NCBI RefSeq assembly: GCF_025370935.1
Contig: NC_133494.1
Location: 4,835,745-4,899,744 of the forward strand
DNA from: Choristoneura fumiferana
Lineage: Eukaryota > Arthropoda > Insecta > Lepidoptera > Tortricidae
DNA length: 64,000 nucleotides
Direction of reading: 5' to 3'
The notes below the pieces were generated by a model. The model had not been told where the DNA came from, did not search any database, and worked only from the letters and a program-made list of their open reading frames with translations. Positions 18,952-29,300 of this stretch are shown piece after piece (positions within the stretch are counted from its first letter, which is position 1; each line of letters opens with the position of its first letter). The position numbers and the translations under genes were made by a program.

Positions 18952-19690
18952 CTCACCACAACACTGACGCTTAAATTTGTAAATATAGTGTACATTCTAG
19001 TTTTAATTAGCAGTAGAGAATACTTTCCCGCGGACGGCTGAACTGTGAAACTGTAAAGTGTAAGTGACAAATAGTGCTGTGGTTTATATCTATGTGATAA
19101 GCGGAGCGCACCAACTACGACCGGAGACTTTTAATATTAACATTGACTGTGTTTTGTAAGTGAGACTGTGTATAGTAAATTTATTTATTACTGAATCTGT
19201 CTATTGTTAATGTACAGATTATAGATGAATACCATTGATTTTTTTATATTTCTTCAATTTTGTTGCCGAATTTATCGCTTAAAGTATTTTACAATCTGAT
19301 TTTCTATTTATTTGATGCCTCATCACGATTATCTTAATGTTTAATTAGAAAGAAACACAGGTGATATAGTTCATAGTTATTGTACAAAATTAGCGATTGT
19401 TAGTAAGCTTGCATGTTATTAAAAATCATGTGCAATTTCGGAATGTATAGCTTGATGAAAGGGGCACATAAACTTTGTCATTGCATTTTAGCAGTGGGCA
19501 GGAAAGAGTGTTTTATTTGTACATTCGTTTCTCGTTCTACATGCATTTTCGAGTCCCGGTGGGGCTCATACAGTCCTATTTTTATACATTATGTAAAGTC
19601 TTATTCTCTGTTACATGCAATTTAATGTAATAAGAGCGTGAAAGCGTCTTAATGGTATAAACCATGATAATAAACATATTAAAGTTAACT
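18952..19690 (+). other. Chd1: CHD1 3' UTR
   Basis: AT-rich sequence after the CHD1 stop, without a convincing reading frame. It ends shortly after the AATAAA at 19669. Its length of about 0.7 kb is an estimate from that signal alone. Confidence 0.65.
19669..19674 (+). terminator. Polyadenylation signal AATAAA for CHD1
   Basis: AATAAA within GATAATAAACATATTAAAG, followed by a T-rich downstream element (GTGTTTTTTC) near 19690. It is the best-placed signal after the stop codon at 18951. Confidence 0.7.
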
Positions 19691-19755
19691 GTGTTTTTTC
19701 TATTTTGTGTTATTCATTGCCTGTTTTCTCACAAATGTATTGAAAAACGTCGTAT

Positions 19756-19848
19756 GATACACGGTTGGCAAGGTTTTACAAACTCGTGACGATGAAAATT
19801 TTGCACTGGTCAACTCATTTGTAAAACCTTAATTACCAACCTCGTATC
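19756..19848. repeat. Hairpin element
   Basis: GATACACGGTTGGCAAGGTT pairs with AACCTTAATTACCAACCTCG followed by TATC. The inner arms TTTTACAAA / TTTGTAAAA also pair. It sits just past the CHD1 polyadenylation site and has no T-run that would suggest a Pol III terminator. Confidence 0.6.
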
Positions 19849-19900
19849 ACAAATAACTATTTTGGGGTACTTCCCATAGACGTAAAGTGGGGGTGATTTT

Positions 19901-20925
19901 TAGGGTTCCGGAGCCAAAATGGCAAAAACGCAACCCTTATAGTTTCGTCAAGTCTGTCTGTCTGTGTCCGTCCGTCCGTACCGTATGTCACAGGCATTTT
20001 ACTCGAAAACTATAAGATGTATATCAATGAAATTTGGAGTACAGATGTCTTGTCAAAGCCGCTATTTAGTTTTGTAGTTAAATTACAAGAATAGTTATTT
20101 GTGCAACAAGAAAGCAAAGTTGTTTTTTGTTGCGAGTGTTGATTTTGAATCCCGAGTAAGCGAAGGATTCTATAATTGAATCACGAGCGCTAGCGAGTGA
20201 TTCTAGGTTAGAATCCTGAGAGCAGCAAGGGATTCAAATACACGAGATGCAAAAAAACTGGTCTCGTGTGACATACAATTTTTCACCTCAGCAGCGAGAA
20301 CATAATTTAAGTGTAACATAAGAATAAAACCACATATACCTACCTGTTTACAAAAAAAAACACATTTTTTTAAATATAATCCGATTATTAAGAAATATAT
20401 ACTAAAATTTAAAACCATGAAAAAGTGTCCAGTAGATACAATACAGATCTTCTTCTTCTCTTTTAAAATATGGATTTTCTGTCCTAATTAATAGGACAAT
20501 TTCGCCAGTGTAAAGTTAAACTCTCTTTGAGAGGCACGTTGTACGGTGATTGTAGTTTTTGCAACTTGATAGTAAAATTCCAAAAACCACGTGGAGACCA
20601 CTTCATCATCCCAGCCTATACACGTCCCACTGCTGGGCACAGGCCTCCTCTCCGAACAAGAGGGCTTGGGCCGTAGTTCCCATGCGGGCCCAGTGCGGAT
20701 TGGGAACTTCACATGCACCATTGAATTGCTTCGCAGGTTTGTGCAGGTGGAGACCACTTGCGCATTAAAAAATGTTAGACACGAGAGCAATATAGGATTT
20801 TGGGATCACTGTTCACTGTTAAGGCTCTGTTAAGGTTCATAAAACATCGCCGCATAAACTTGATTTTTTCGTAATGGCTACGGAACCCTATCTTGGGCGT
20901 GTCCGACACGCTCTTGGCCGGTTTT
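19901..20925 (+). mobile_element. 'AGGGTTCCG...CTTGGCCGG' repeat family copy, with nested insert
   Basis: The start AGGGTTCCGGAGCCAAAATG, then TATAGTTTCGTCAAGTCTGT and a GTCCGTCCGTCCG run, and the end GGCTACGGAACCCTATCTTG, CCGACACGCTCTTGGCCGG. A SINE tail with target duplication sits inside it (20604-20746). The most complete copy in the window is 61940-62684. I recognise this as an abundant lepidopteran repeat but cannot give its class. Confidence 0.65.
20604..20746 (-). mobile_element. 5'-truncated SINE with 13-bp target duplication
   Basis: On the minus strand it runs CTGCACAAACCTGCGAAGCA ... GTTCCCAATCCGCACTGGGC ... CCAGCAGTGGGACGTGTATA-GGCTGGGATGATG. GTGGAGACCACTT lies on both sides (20591-20603 and 20747-20759). 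It shares its tail with the SINEs at 8088 and 47341. Confidence 0.87.
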
Positions 20926-21235
20926 ATTTTTTCTCGGCTAACCCTATACTGTGTAGTATCTTTGGATAGGTCATTTAGACCCTTGGGGGTTTCCAAGACG
21001 ATTTTTCGATTCAGTGATCTGTTTGATAAATTAAACTTCCAAGTGCACATTTTCATCAAAATCGAGCGATCTAAACTGTTAAGTAGAAAATTTTGAAAAA
21101 AAACAGAATGGTAGGTATTAAGTATATCAAATTGACAAGGAAAATTATAACGGCTAAGATTGCTTGAAAATGATTAGTGTGGGTACTAGCAGCCTAAGGT
21201 ACAAACAATACGAAATCCTTAGAAAAATATTACCT

Positions 21236-21305
21236 ACTCGATTTTTTTCTACTGGCTACAGAACCCTACCTTGGGCGTGTCTAACACGCTCTTGGCCGGT
21301 TTTTT
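21236..21305 (+). mobile_element. CTTGGCCGG-family 3' fragment
   Basis: Contains CTGGCTACAGAACCCTACCT, TGGGCGTGTCTAACACGCTC and TTGGCCGGTTTTTT, the same end as at 20870-20925. Confidence 0.65.
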
Positions 21306-21446
21306 TTCTGTTTGTGTGTTTATTCACGCTAATCTCAGGAACGGCTTAACCGAATTGGATGCAGTTTTCCCTGGTGTGTTGTGGCTTTCTTGGATACTTA
21401 CTTAATGTAATGAATGTCTTTCATTCGAATCGGTTCACAAATGAAA

Positions 21447-21510
21447 ATACCGACCAAGAGCGTGTCGGATACGTCCAGGATAGGGTTCCGTAGCCGTTAC
21501 GAAAAAATCC
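21447..21510 (-). mobile_element. CTTGGCCGG-family 3' fragment, reverse
   Basis: Reads AATACCGACCAAGAGCGTGT-CGGATACG and GGGTTCCGTAGCCGTTACGA on the plus strand. That is the inverted form of the fragment at 21236-21305, only 140 bp away, and the two could pair. Confidence 0.6.
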
Positions 21511-22170
21511 TTGCATATACCTTTTTTTATTTATTGCAGTCGAAAAATATCCAGTTTTGAGTGGAAACTTAATGCTACGAAGGAAGTTTCCTGCTGCGCA
21601 TGCCCGGATTTCATTCATTCTAGGAGCCCCAGTCACTCTTTGGATTTTAAGCCGAAACATCGCCACGCTTCTTACTCTGGATAGCTTAGGTGAGATTTAA
21701 TATTTATATTGTTTATTAGATTAGTCGTGCATAGTTTCAAAGTGTCGTCTTTGTTATGTTAGATACTGAATTTTGTACGCTGGATCAAGCAAGTCTTAGT
21801 TTATTTGATACCTACCTATTTCAATTGTTAATTAAATTGATACATACATTACTAACAAAAACACAGCCATATCGATCAGTTTGAACATGTCTATTTTAAT
21901 ATCAGATTAATTTAGAATGCATTGGGTAGGTAAGTACATATAATAGGTATCCGTGACCTGCTTTTTTTGATGAAAACTTAATGTAAGGTACTTACCTATT
22001 ATTAGGCATTGTTTTCAGCTGATGAATCGATTATTCTCCAAAACGGCAATACTAGATAGTTACTTTAGTCCCTTTATCGGCCTTAGAAATTTTAAAAGCA
22101 ACATAATCGTTTCTTTTTTTAATTAAATAGTGAGTGGGCGACTCCTTTATCTATCTAATAGTTTATTTTT

Positions 22171-22708
22171 AGGGTTCCGAAGCCGAAGGGTGACGACAGA
22201 CGGAGTCTGAGTATTATTACTACTAGGTAGGTATAATGTCCGTCCGTCAGTCTGTCCGTCTGTTTATCATAGGGTTGTATCGCAAGAACCGTAATAGATA
22301 GACAGCCGAAATTTATAACATTGTATTATTTAGTGCAGCTAGGTAAATAGGTAGGTAGATAGGTAATTATAAAAGGATCTTTATCTGAGGGATTTTTATT
22401 TTTATTATTGATGCGGTCGTTTATAGCGCACCTAGGTATAGGAATATCGAGGACCTGGGTTCGATTCCCAGTGCTGGTCTTATTTTTCTGGTTTTTCTGT
22501 GCATCTATATTTCAGTTTGTATTTTCAATTTAGGTTTTACGGGATGACCGTAAAAGTAAAAATTTGGAATTGAAATAAAAAATACAATAAGATTCCAAAA
22601 ACCCAATCTTCACCTAGGTATATTTGAATATACCTACCACTAATTTGTACATAGCTATTACTTACCTACGGAACCCTCAGTGTGTGAATCTGACTCCTGC
22701 TGGCCGGT
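22171..22708 (+). mobile_element. 'AGGGTTCCG...GGCCGG' family copy carrying a SINE
   Basis: Begins AGGGTTCCGAAGCCGAAGGG, has GTCCGTCCGTCAGTCTGTCC and ends CGGAACCCTCAGTGTGTGAA...GCTGGCCGGTCA. The tRNA-like SINE at 22405-22545 interrupts it. Confidence 0.55.
22405..22545 (+). mobile_element. tRNA-like SINE, second family
   Basis: TTATAGCGCACC (degenerate box A region), then GACCTGGGTTCGATTCCCAG (box B GGTTCGATTCC) and GCTGGTCTTATTTTTCTGGT, TTTTCTGTGCATC. A reverse copy at 45893-46020 has the same order and a better 5' half. It is not a functional tRNA: the 3' acceptor half is replaced by the SINE body. Confidence 0.75.
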
Positions 22709-22900
22709 CAACTATGTAATTCATCGCGAAAATTTACCTCCATTCAGTTTCAAGATATCGATAATCTTGAATATTAAACGTAAATGCTTTAAACTTAGTA
22801 CCTAATACGGTATACGTAGACTGCGCAGTATGATACCTACCTTGGTATAGTCACCAGCACCTATATATGAAACAACAAAGTGTGCATAAAAATGTCTGTA

Positions 22901-23010
22901 GGGCTACTACGAAACTCGAAACTCAAAGTTCGTATTGTACCGTCCCTCTCGCTCTCGTATTAATAGCCAGAGGGACCGCACGACACGAACTTCGAGTTTC
23001 TTTGTAGCCC
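22901..23010. repeat. Palindromic 'CTACTACGAAACTCGAA' MITE, copy 2
   Basis: GGGCTACTACGAAACTCGAA at the left, and CGAGTTTCTTTGTAGCCC at the right. The inner arms AAAGTTCGTATTGTACCGTC and GGGACCGCACGACACGAACT pair. It is 110 bp. Confidence 0.82.
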
Positions 23011-23163
23011 TGCTGGATACGACTCTATTTCCGGGGCCGGTAGGACGTGTCAGATATTTTTGCACGCTCCGCTGCAGGTGACTGTAGTTTATGCTCTAGT
23101 TTAGTGATTTAAGATGGCTTTCGAAGCTTAAATTCCTTTTTCCACTGTCTCATAAATTTTCAG

Positions 23164-23306
23164 AGTACCTAAGAAATGCGCGACGACCATGCGTGATGGT
23201 GGCAGAGCGGTCCGGTGGCGCCACGGTCGGAGGATGGTGACTGCGCGGGCGACGCTGCTTTCTTTGCTAGTGGCAGCTGCTAGCGGATGCTATCTGTTTC
23301 CGAGCG
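23164..23306 (+). CDS. Signal-peptide exon of the Kazal/agrin-like gene
   Basis: After acceptor ATTTTCAG come two in-frame ATGs, at 23189 and 23234. The second gives MVTARATLLSLLVAAASGCY, a classic short hydrophobic signal sequence. The first adds 15 Arg-rich residues (MRDGGRAVRWRHGRR). The last base G joins TG of the next exon to give Val-Asp-Pro-Cys. The donor GTTGGT is weak. ATG 23234 is the more likely start from signal-peptide shape, but both are possible. Confidence 0.72.
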
Positions 23307-26300
23307 GTTGGTTATATTTAGGGGCTGTTTCACCATCCATTGATTAGTGTTAACTGACGGTAAAATGTGATGTCGTCTCTACTTATTTGTTTTGTTCGAA
23401 TAGACGGAGACGGCATCACATTTAACCGTCAGTTAACACTAATCAATGGATGGTGAAAGAGCCCCTTAGCTTTTACCGTACTAATGGTTCACGAGCGTTA
23501 TGTAAGCAGGTACATACGGGTTGTAGTGGTACGGTCAAGGACTTTAATGCATGAGCATTTTAATATTTTATTGATTTTATTCTGTTTTTGTATTTGTTGA
23601 TAAAGCGGCAACAGAAATACATCATTGATTTTTTGATATTAATTTTATTATACATTGAATTATTCACAGAATTTTATTTTGTATTTTCATTCACTTTAAA
23701 AATAAATAATTACCTAAATTAAAATAGAATAAATATTTAAGGGGGGCTCCCGTACGGCAAACGTGTTTTTTTGTCGATTTTTGCTAACGTCTAATGTTGT
23801 ATTATATATAATACGGAAACCTTGTGCGGAAGTCCGACTCGCACTTGGCCGGTTTATTTATTTTGCCCGTGCGAAGCCGGGGTGGGTCGCTAGTTTATAA
23901 TAAACTTTACTGATGCATGACCAGACGTAGTGGACCCCTGCATCGGCGTCACTTGTGGCCCCGGCGCGCAATGTCGCCCGACGGCTGACGCCCAATCCTA
24001 CAACTGCGAGTGTCCATCGTCGTGCCCGAGCTACGGCGACCACGAGGGCTCCCGGCCACTCTGCGCCAGCGACGCTCGCGACTATCCCGGCGAGTGTGAG
24101 ATGCGCAGGGCCGCCTGCGAGACCAATACTAATATTACCTTCAAGTATTATGGTAAATGCGGTGAGTAAACTGTTAAGATACTTATCTCACTTAAATTGA
24201 AATACGCTTCAGTCAGACCTTGCCCATCGATTGCTGATGATTTATTTGGTTTATTGGTTTTCTATACCTGCGTAGACGAGGGCGCTGCGGTAGCCAACAA
24301 ACAGCAGATCAAGGGTTTGGGAAGCGGGTTGCTAGTAGAAGTGTACTAGAAAACAGTTGAGAGCTTATGAATCAATTGAAAACTTCAACGACAAAAAACA
24401 AGGTTATAACCTACTTTTTTCTATAGGGGTTGCTGGTAGCTTTTACCCCTCCCTCCTTGGCGATGCCCTTGGCGGCAGAGGGGCGTAGTTGAGCTTCGTT
24501 TTCATGCCATATGCTACCACATGACAAGGATCATGCTTCGCCCATTTCTAATAGATAACTTGTCCACAGACCCGTGTGCTGGCGTGACCTGCCCAGACCC
24601 CGAGCTGTGCCAGTTAGACGATCACCGCGCCCCGTCTTGCCGCTGCGCTGAGCCGTGCCCGCTCGAGTTCTCGCCAGTTTGCGCTTCCGACGGCAAGACT
24701 TACTCCAACGAGTGCCAAATGCACCGAGAGTCCTGCCGTGCCAGGAAACAACTAAGGATCATATTCAAAGGACAGTGCAGCACTGGTATGTAGGATTAAT
24801 TTATTGTCAAAGATTTTTTTAAATCTATTATAGTATTGAGAAAATTTAGGTGAACATCCTCTTGTTGACAGAACTCTATCTATCTATACCTATAATAAAT
24901 GACTAAGAAGAGAAAACGGGTGTTAAAAATTGGCCGTCGAGAACTTCGACCAACAATAAGTATAACTGATTGATCGAAGGTCGAGAATATAAAAATATTA
25001 TATAAGTATACATATTTGCAATGCATATAGTCACTATATGAGTCACATCACGATAATAGGTACTTTTCTCTGCTAGTATCAGTACTTGTAGCTATACACA
25101 CAGTGCACACGCATACTATAAATACGTCTTTGGAATCTTACTATCTGTATCACGCGTCACGTTAAACACAATCACTGACTATCGCAACCCTAGATACTAT
25201 AGTATGTACTTGGTTATGGCTCTGCTAAAATGTAATCAATTCTATTATTATTTAAATTGTACTTGTAAAGTAGTGTCATGTCTAGTACACGGCAATTAAT
25301 TTCATTACATAAAGTATAAGACTACAAACTGAACAATTTATCGGCACCCAATATATACTTATCAGTGTCGTATTAATCGCGATAATTTAGAAAGCGATTT
25401 ATTATTTCGAAAATGGAAGCCAGCACGGTAGCAACACTTCAATATTTTCGCTCGCTCTACACAAAGTTGGCGCCTTGCTCGCGACTCACGGCAACCGAGC
25501 CGATCAATACCTGCAAGCGCGGCGATTTCACGGAAAATTATGTGACTTTGTACGAGCGACAAATTATTAGAATATGACTGATTTTCGGGTTTTTAGGAAA
25601 TAAATACAAATAAATGTTTAATAAATTAAGTTTATTGGTTAATCATTTGAGACCTATTAATTAAAATTACTTACACTAAAATATTTATTTAAAGATTTGT
25701 CTGAACATTCGATTGTTAAAATCGTATGTAATATGTAATTATTGCTCCCGACTTAGTGCCGTGCGACGGTGCAGCCGACATTACTCGCGTTGCGCGCCCG
25801 ACTGCTTTCCTACGGTTTCCTACAATCTGCGCTTGAGGGGTGGGTAACTCGAACCGGTGGGGCGGAGGTGGTCATTCTGTATTGCCAGTACTATTATATA
25901 TTCTGTGGCTATACTTAATCTACTTATGCTTAGGGAAAATGTGAAGCATTTTAGCTGCCGTATCTTTTACGTTACAAAATCGACGATCGTGTCCATGAAT
26001 AAAAAACAATTTACCTTGGCACTCCGTTATAGTCGTGTGTGGTGTGGAGGTCTTCGTAGCAGCACACGGCGGCCACGACGTACAAAATACGCGTTCTTGA
26101 ATCTACATAAGCACGACGACGTCTGTACACGCGTCAATGTGTGCGTAAGATACACAGGGCTGACTATCGCAAAACCCTAGTATAGTAAACGGCACGAAGT
26201 AGAACCCAAAATTATATTACTCTCTTGTTCACATTTGTCTCAAACGAACGAGAGGGAAATATGATTTTAGGCTCTACTTCCGTACCGTCTACTGTACTAT

Positions 26301-29300
26301 AAACTTTGCTATAAGTATCTACTACCAATGACATTTAAAGGTACTTATATGTAGGTATGGCTTAGATGTGCAAATATGTAATCGTTAATCTTACCTATTT
26401 TTTTAAACCTACTTAAAATGTGTCTGTCTGTGTATTTCAGCATTATTATTTTCAATTACAATAGATATACGACTACAAACTTAAATGAATTATTCGTTAG
26501 GTAGTTATTTCATGTATTAATCGCGATAATTTCAGAAATCATTATTTATTTATAAAAAGAAGTAGTACCCTTACCATTTCGCAGAATTATTGCTCCCGAA
26601 CTTAGTGCCGTGCGTGCTGCCGACATATATATACTGTAGTCTTTGGCCGACATACATCGCGTTGCGCACCCGACTGCTTTCCTGCGGTTTTCCTGCAATC
26701 TGCGCTTGAGGGGTGGGGTAACTCGAACCGGTGGGGGCGGAGCGTGGCCATTCTGTACGTTAGTACTAATTCTGTGGTAGCAGGTTACTGCGGTTGAACC
26801 GCTTCGCGGGCCTTACCAATACTTATATTGTTTCCCTCTGCGCTACAACGCGTTAACTTTTCGTAGTTTCCCTTAAAACGTACCTACCATCCTTCTGTGA
26901 GGCGGTGATATGTCTAAATTTTCCTTCGATACCAGGTATTAACCCTTGCGCGGAGGTCGAATGCCGGCACGGCGCTGAATGCCGGGTGGAGGGGGCCGGA
27001 GTCGCCGTGTGCGCCTGCCCGCCGCCCTGCGAGCCTGTGTTGCGGCCCGTGTGTGGATCGGACGCGCGCACCCACGACAGCGAATGTGAACTGCGCCGCG
27101 CCGCCTGCCTGCTTGGTCGCGAACTACGCGTGTTGCACGCCGGACCCTGCGGTAATATCGGCTTAGGATTCTTTCCTTTTTTGGTATAATCTGGTATCGC
27201 ATGGTATCGTTTCGCAAATAGACCTTTGGGCGTCTCCTGCGTTACCAAAATTGTCTCTGGCGCTACCAAAAAATCGTACTTCCAAAAAGATATTTCTCGG
27301 TTTAATCGGTTTAACTTACGTAGGATGTCATGTATTCATGTACACAATCTCTTAAATTACAGAAAAAACATGTTTACTTACATAAAACTGCAATTGTTTG
27401 AAAAATGTCGCGGACAGATTAGTGTCGGCAAAAAAATTGATTGGCCCAGGTACCTAATTATTATCATAACACCGAAACTTGTTTCGCGTAATCTTGTTTG
27501 GCCTAACATCGTAGTGTGAGTAATTTCGCAGTTCTAATCTACCCTAACCTACTTTTCTGTCACCAGCTCGTTTCTTTGTGAGTTCACAGTTTTAATCTAA
27601 CCTAACCTAATTTTCTGTTAGGAATCCTACTTCCTACTAATATTATAAATGTGAAAGTTTGTGAGTGAGTGAGTGAGTGAGTTTGTGAGTATGTTTGTTA
27701 CTTCTTCACTCTGAAACGGCTGGACGGATTTTGATGAAATTTGGCAAAAAGATAGTCAATAACCTGGATTAAAACATAGGATACTTTTTATCCCGTTGTT
27801 CCCACGGAATAGGGATAAAATCTTGAACTAATAACTGCTGGGCTTAGAGTTATGAAATTTGGTATGTAGATAGCTGGACATCTGGAATAACACATAGGCT
27901 ACTTTTTATCCCGATATTCCCACGGGATAGGGATTCTAAATCTCTAAATAACAACCTCTGGGCTTAAAGTCATGAAATTTGGTATGTAGATGGGTGGACG
28001 TCAGGAATAACACATAGGCTACTTTTTAGAGTCATGAAATTTGGCTTCGGTGTTTTAATTTAACGTCAATGAAAACCACGATGTAATTTTAGGGCATTCC
28101 TACGAGAATTTAATAAAATCCCGGAATTTCGATTCAAATGCTGTATCTAACGATTTACGAGTGCGAAGCCCCGGGTTAATGCTAGTTCATACATAAAATT
28201 ATAAAGATGAATCGCGGCAAAGTTCGGTAGTCAAGGGCCCGCAGGTCTTTTACTGATTTCTTCATAATTCAGTAGCCAATTGGGGGTCATCCATAAATTA
28301 CATCACACCAATTCTGCCCTTTTTAGCCCCCCCCCTGTCACATCTACCTAATGCTATGAAATCACAATTATTTTGTTCCTGTGACCCCCTCCTAAATTTG
28401 TCACGTAATTTATGGATGGCCCCTTGTCCACTACAAGTGATTTATTATAGGTTCTAACGGCATCTGCGCCGGGCGCGTGTGCCCACACGGCGGCGAGTGC
28501 GTGGCGGCGGGCGGCCGCGGCGTGTGCCGCTGCCCGCGCTGCTCCAACGAGTTCGCGCCCGTCTGCGGCTCCGACGGCATCTCCTACGGCAACCGCTGCA
28601 AGCTGCAGCTGGAGGCGTGCCGGCATAGGCGAGACGTGCAAGTGCTTTACGACGGACCGTGCAGTAAGTCGGGCTTTTTTGGTCTTCAAAGTGTTTGATG
28701 GTTGTGGTTCTGGTGAGCTTTTTAGTGCTAAGTTTTTACTATACGCCCAAGCGGTGCCTAGTTACCCTAGCCCCCGCGCAATATGCATTGCGAACTTGGA
28801 GAACAATGTTACTCTAGCTCCACACTGCTCGCAAAATTGACCGAGGTTAGGAGGATACGATAGTGTTGGAGAGGCACTTTGTCTTACTTAGTCCAACTCG
28901 GTCGGTACTTCGGTCAACTTTCCCGAGTACTTCGTCGAGAACTTTACGAGCAGTGTGGAGCTAGGGTTACAGTGTAACATTTCGAAAGTATTTTTTTAAA
29001 GTCTCACGATGCCTTGTGCACGTGGCCAGAGTGCTCAATGGAACAGAGGGGCCGGCCTAGTTGTACCCTTGTCACAGTAAACTTGAGTAAGTACTTTAGA
29101 CAGTTTTCCTTTACGTACACGAATAAAATAAAAACACTTGATTTACGTATGCCATTAAGCATACCAAGGCAACAAAAACTTCGTAAAGTCAGTTGACCTT
29201 GGATCCAATGGGCTGCGACAGACAGCTTGGGAAGGCAATTAGATTTCTGCCTGAACTACTCCTTATTCTGTGGTTCCATTCCTCAAGAGGAAAAATCGTA

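Larger units (their letters stand above)
19691..23163. other. Spacer between CHD1 and the Kazal gene, repeat-filled
   Basis: No exon found. It contains a hairpin (19756-19848), a long CTTGGCCGG-family copy with a nested SINE tail (19901-20925), two further fragments of that family (21236-21305 and, reversed, 21447-21510), another copy with a nested SINE (22171-22708) and a palindromic MITE (22901-23010). The promoter and first exon(s) of the Kazal gene may lie here but cannot be pointed to. Confidence 0.7.
24786..26935 (+). other. Intron after Kazal module 2, with a duplicated repeat
   Basis: A 2.1-kb AT-rich intron. It holds two copies of an unclassified repeat (25738-25908 and 26583-26777) plus diverged upstream portions of the same repeat. 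The ORFs present are across repeats. No exon found. Confidence 0.75.

Noticed and set aside
26853..27269. 138-codon minus-strand frame over Kazal module 3
   Set aside because: Antisense of a GC-rich exon whose sense strand has ten correctly spaced Cys.
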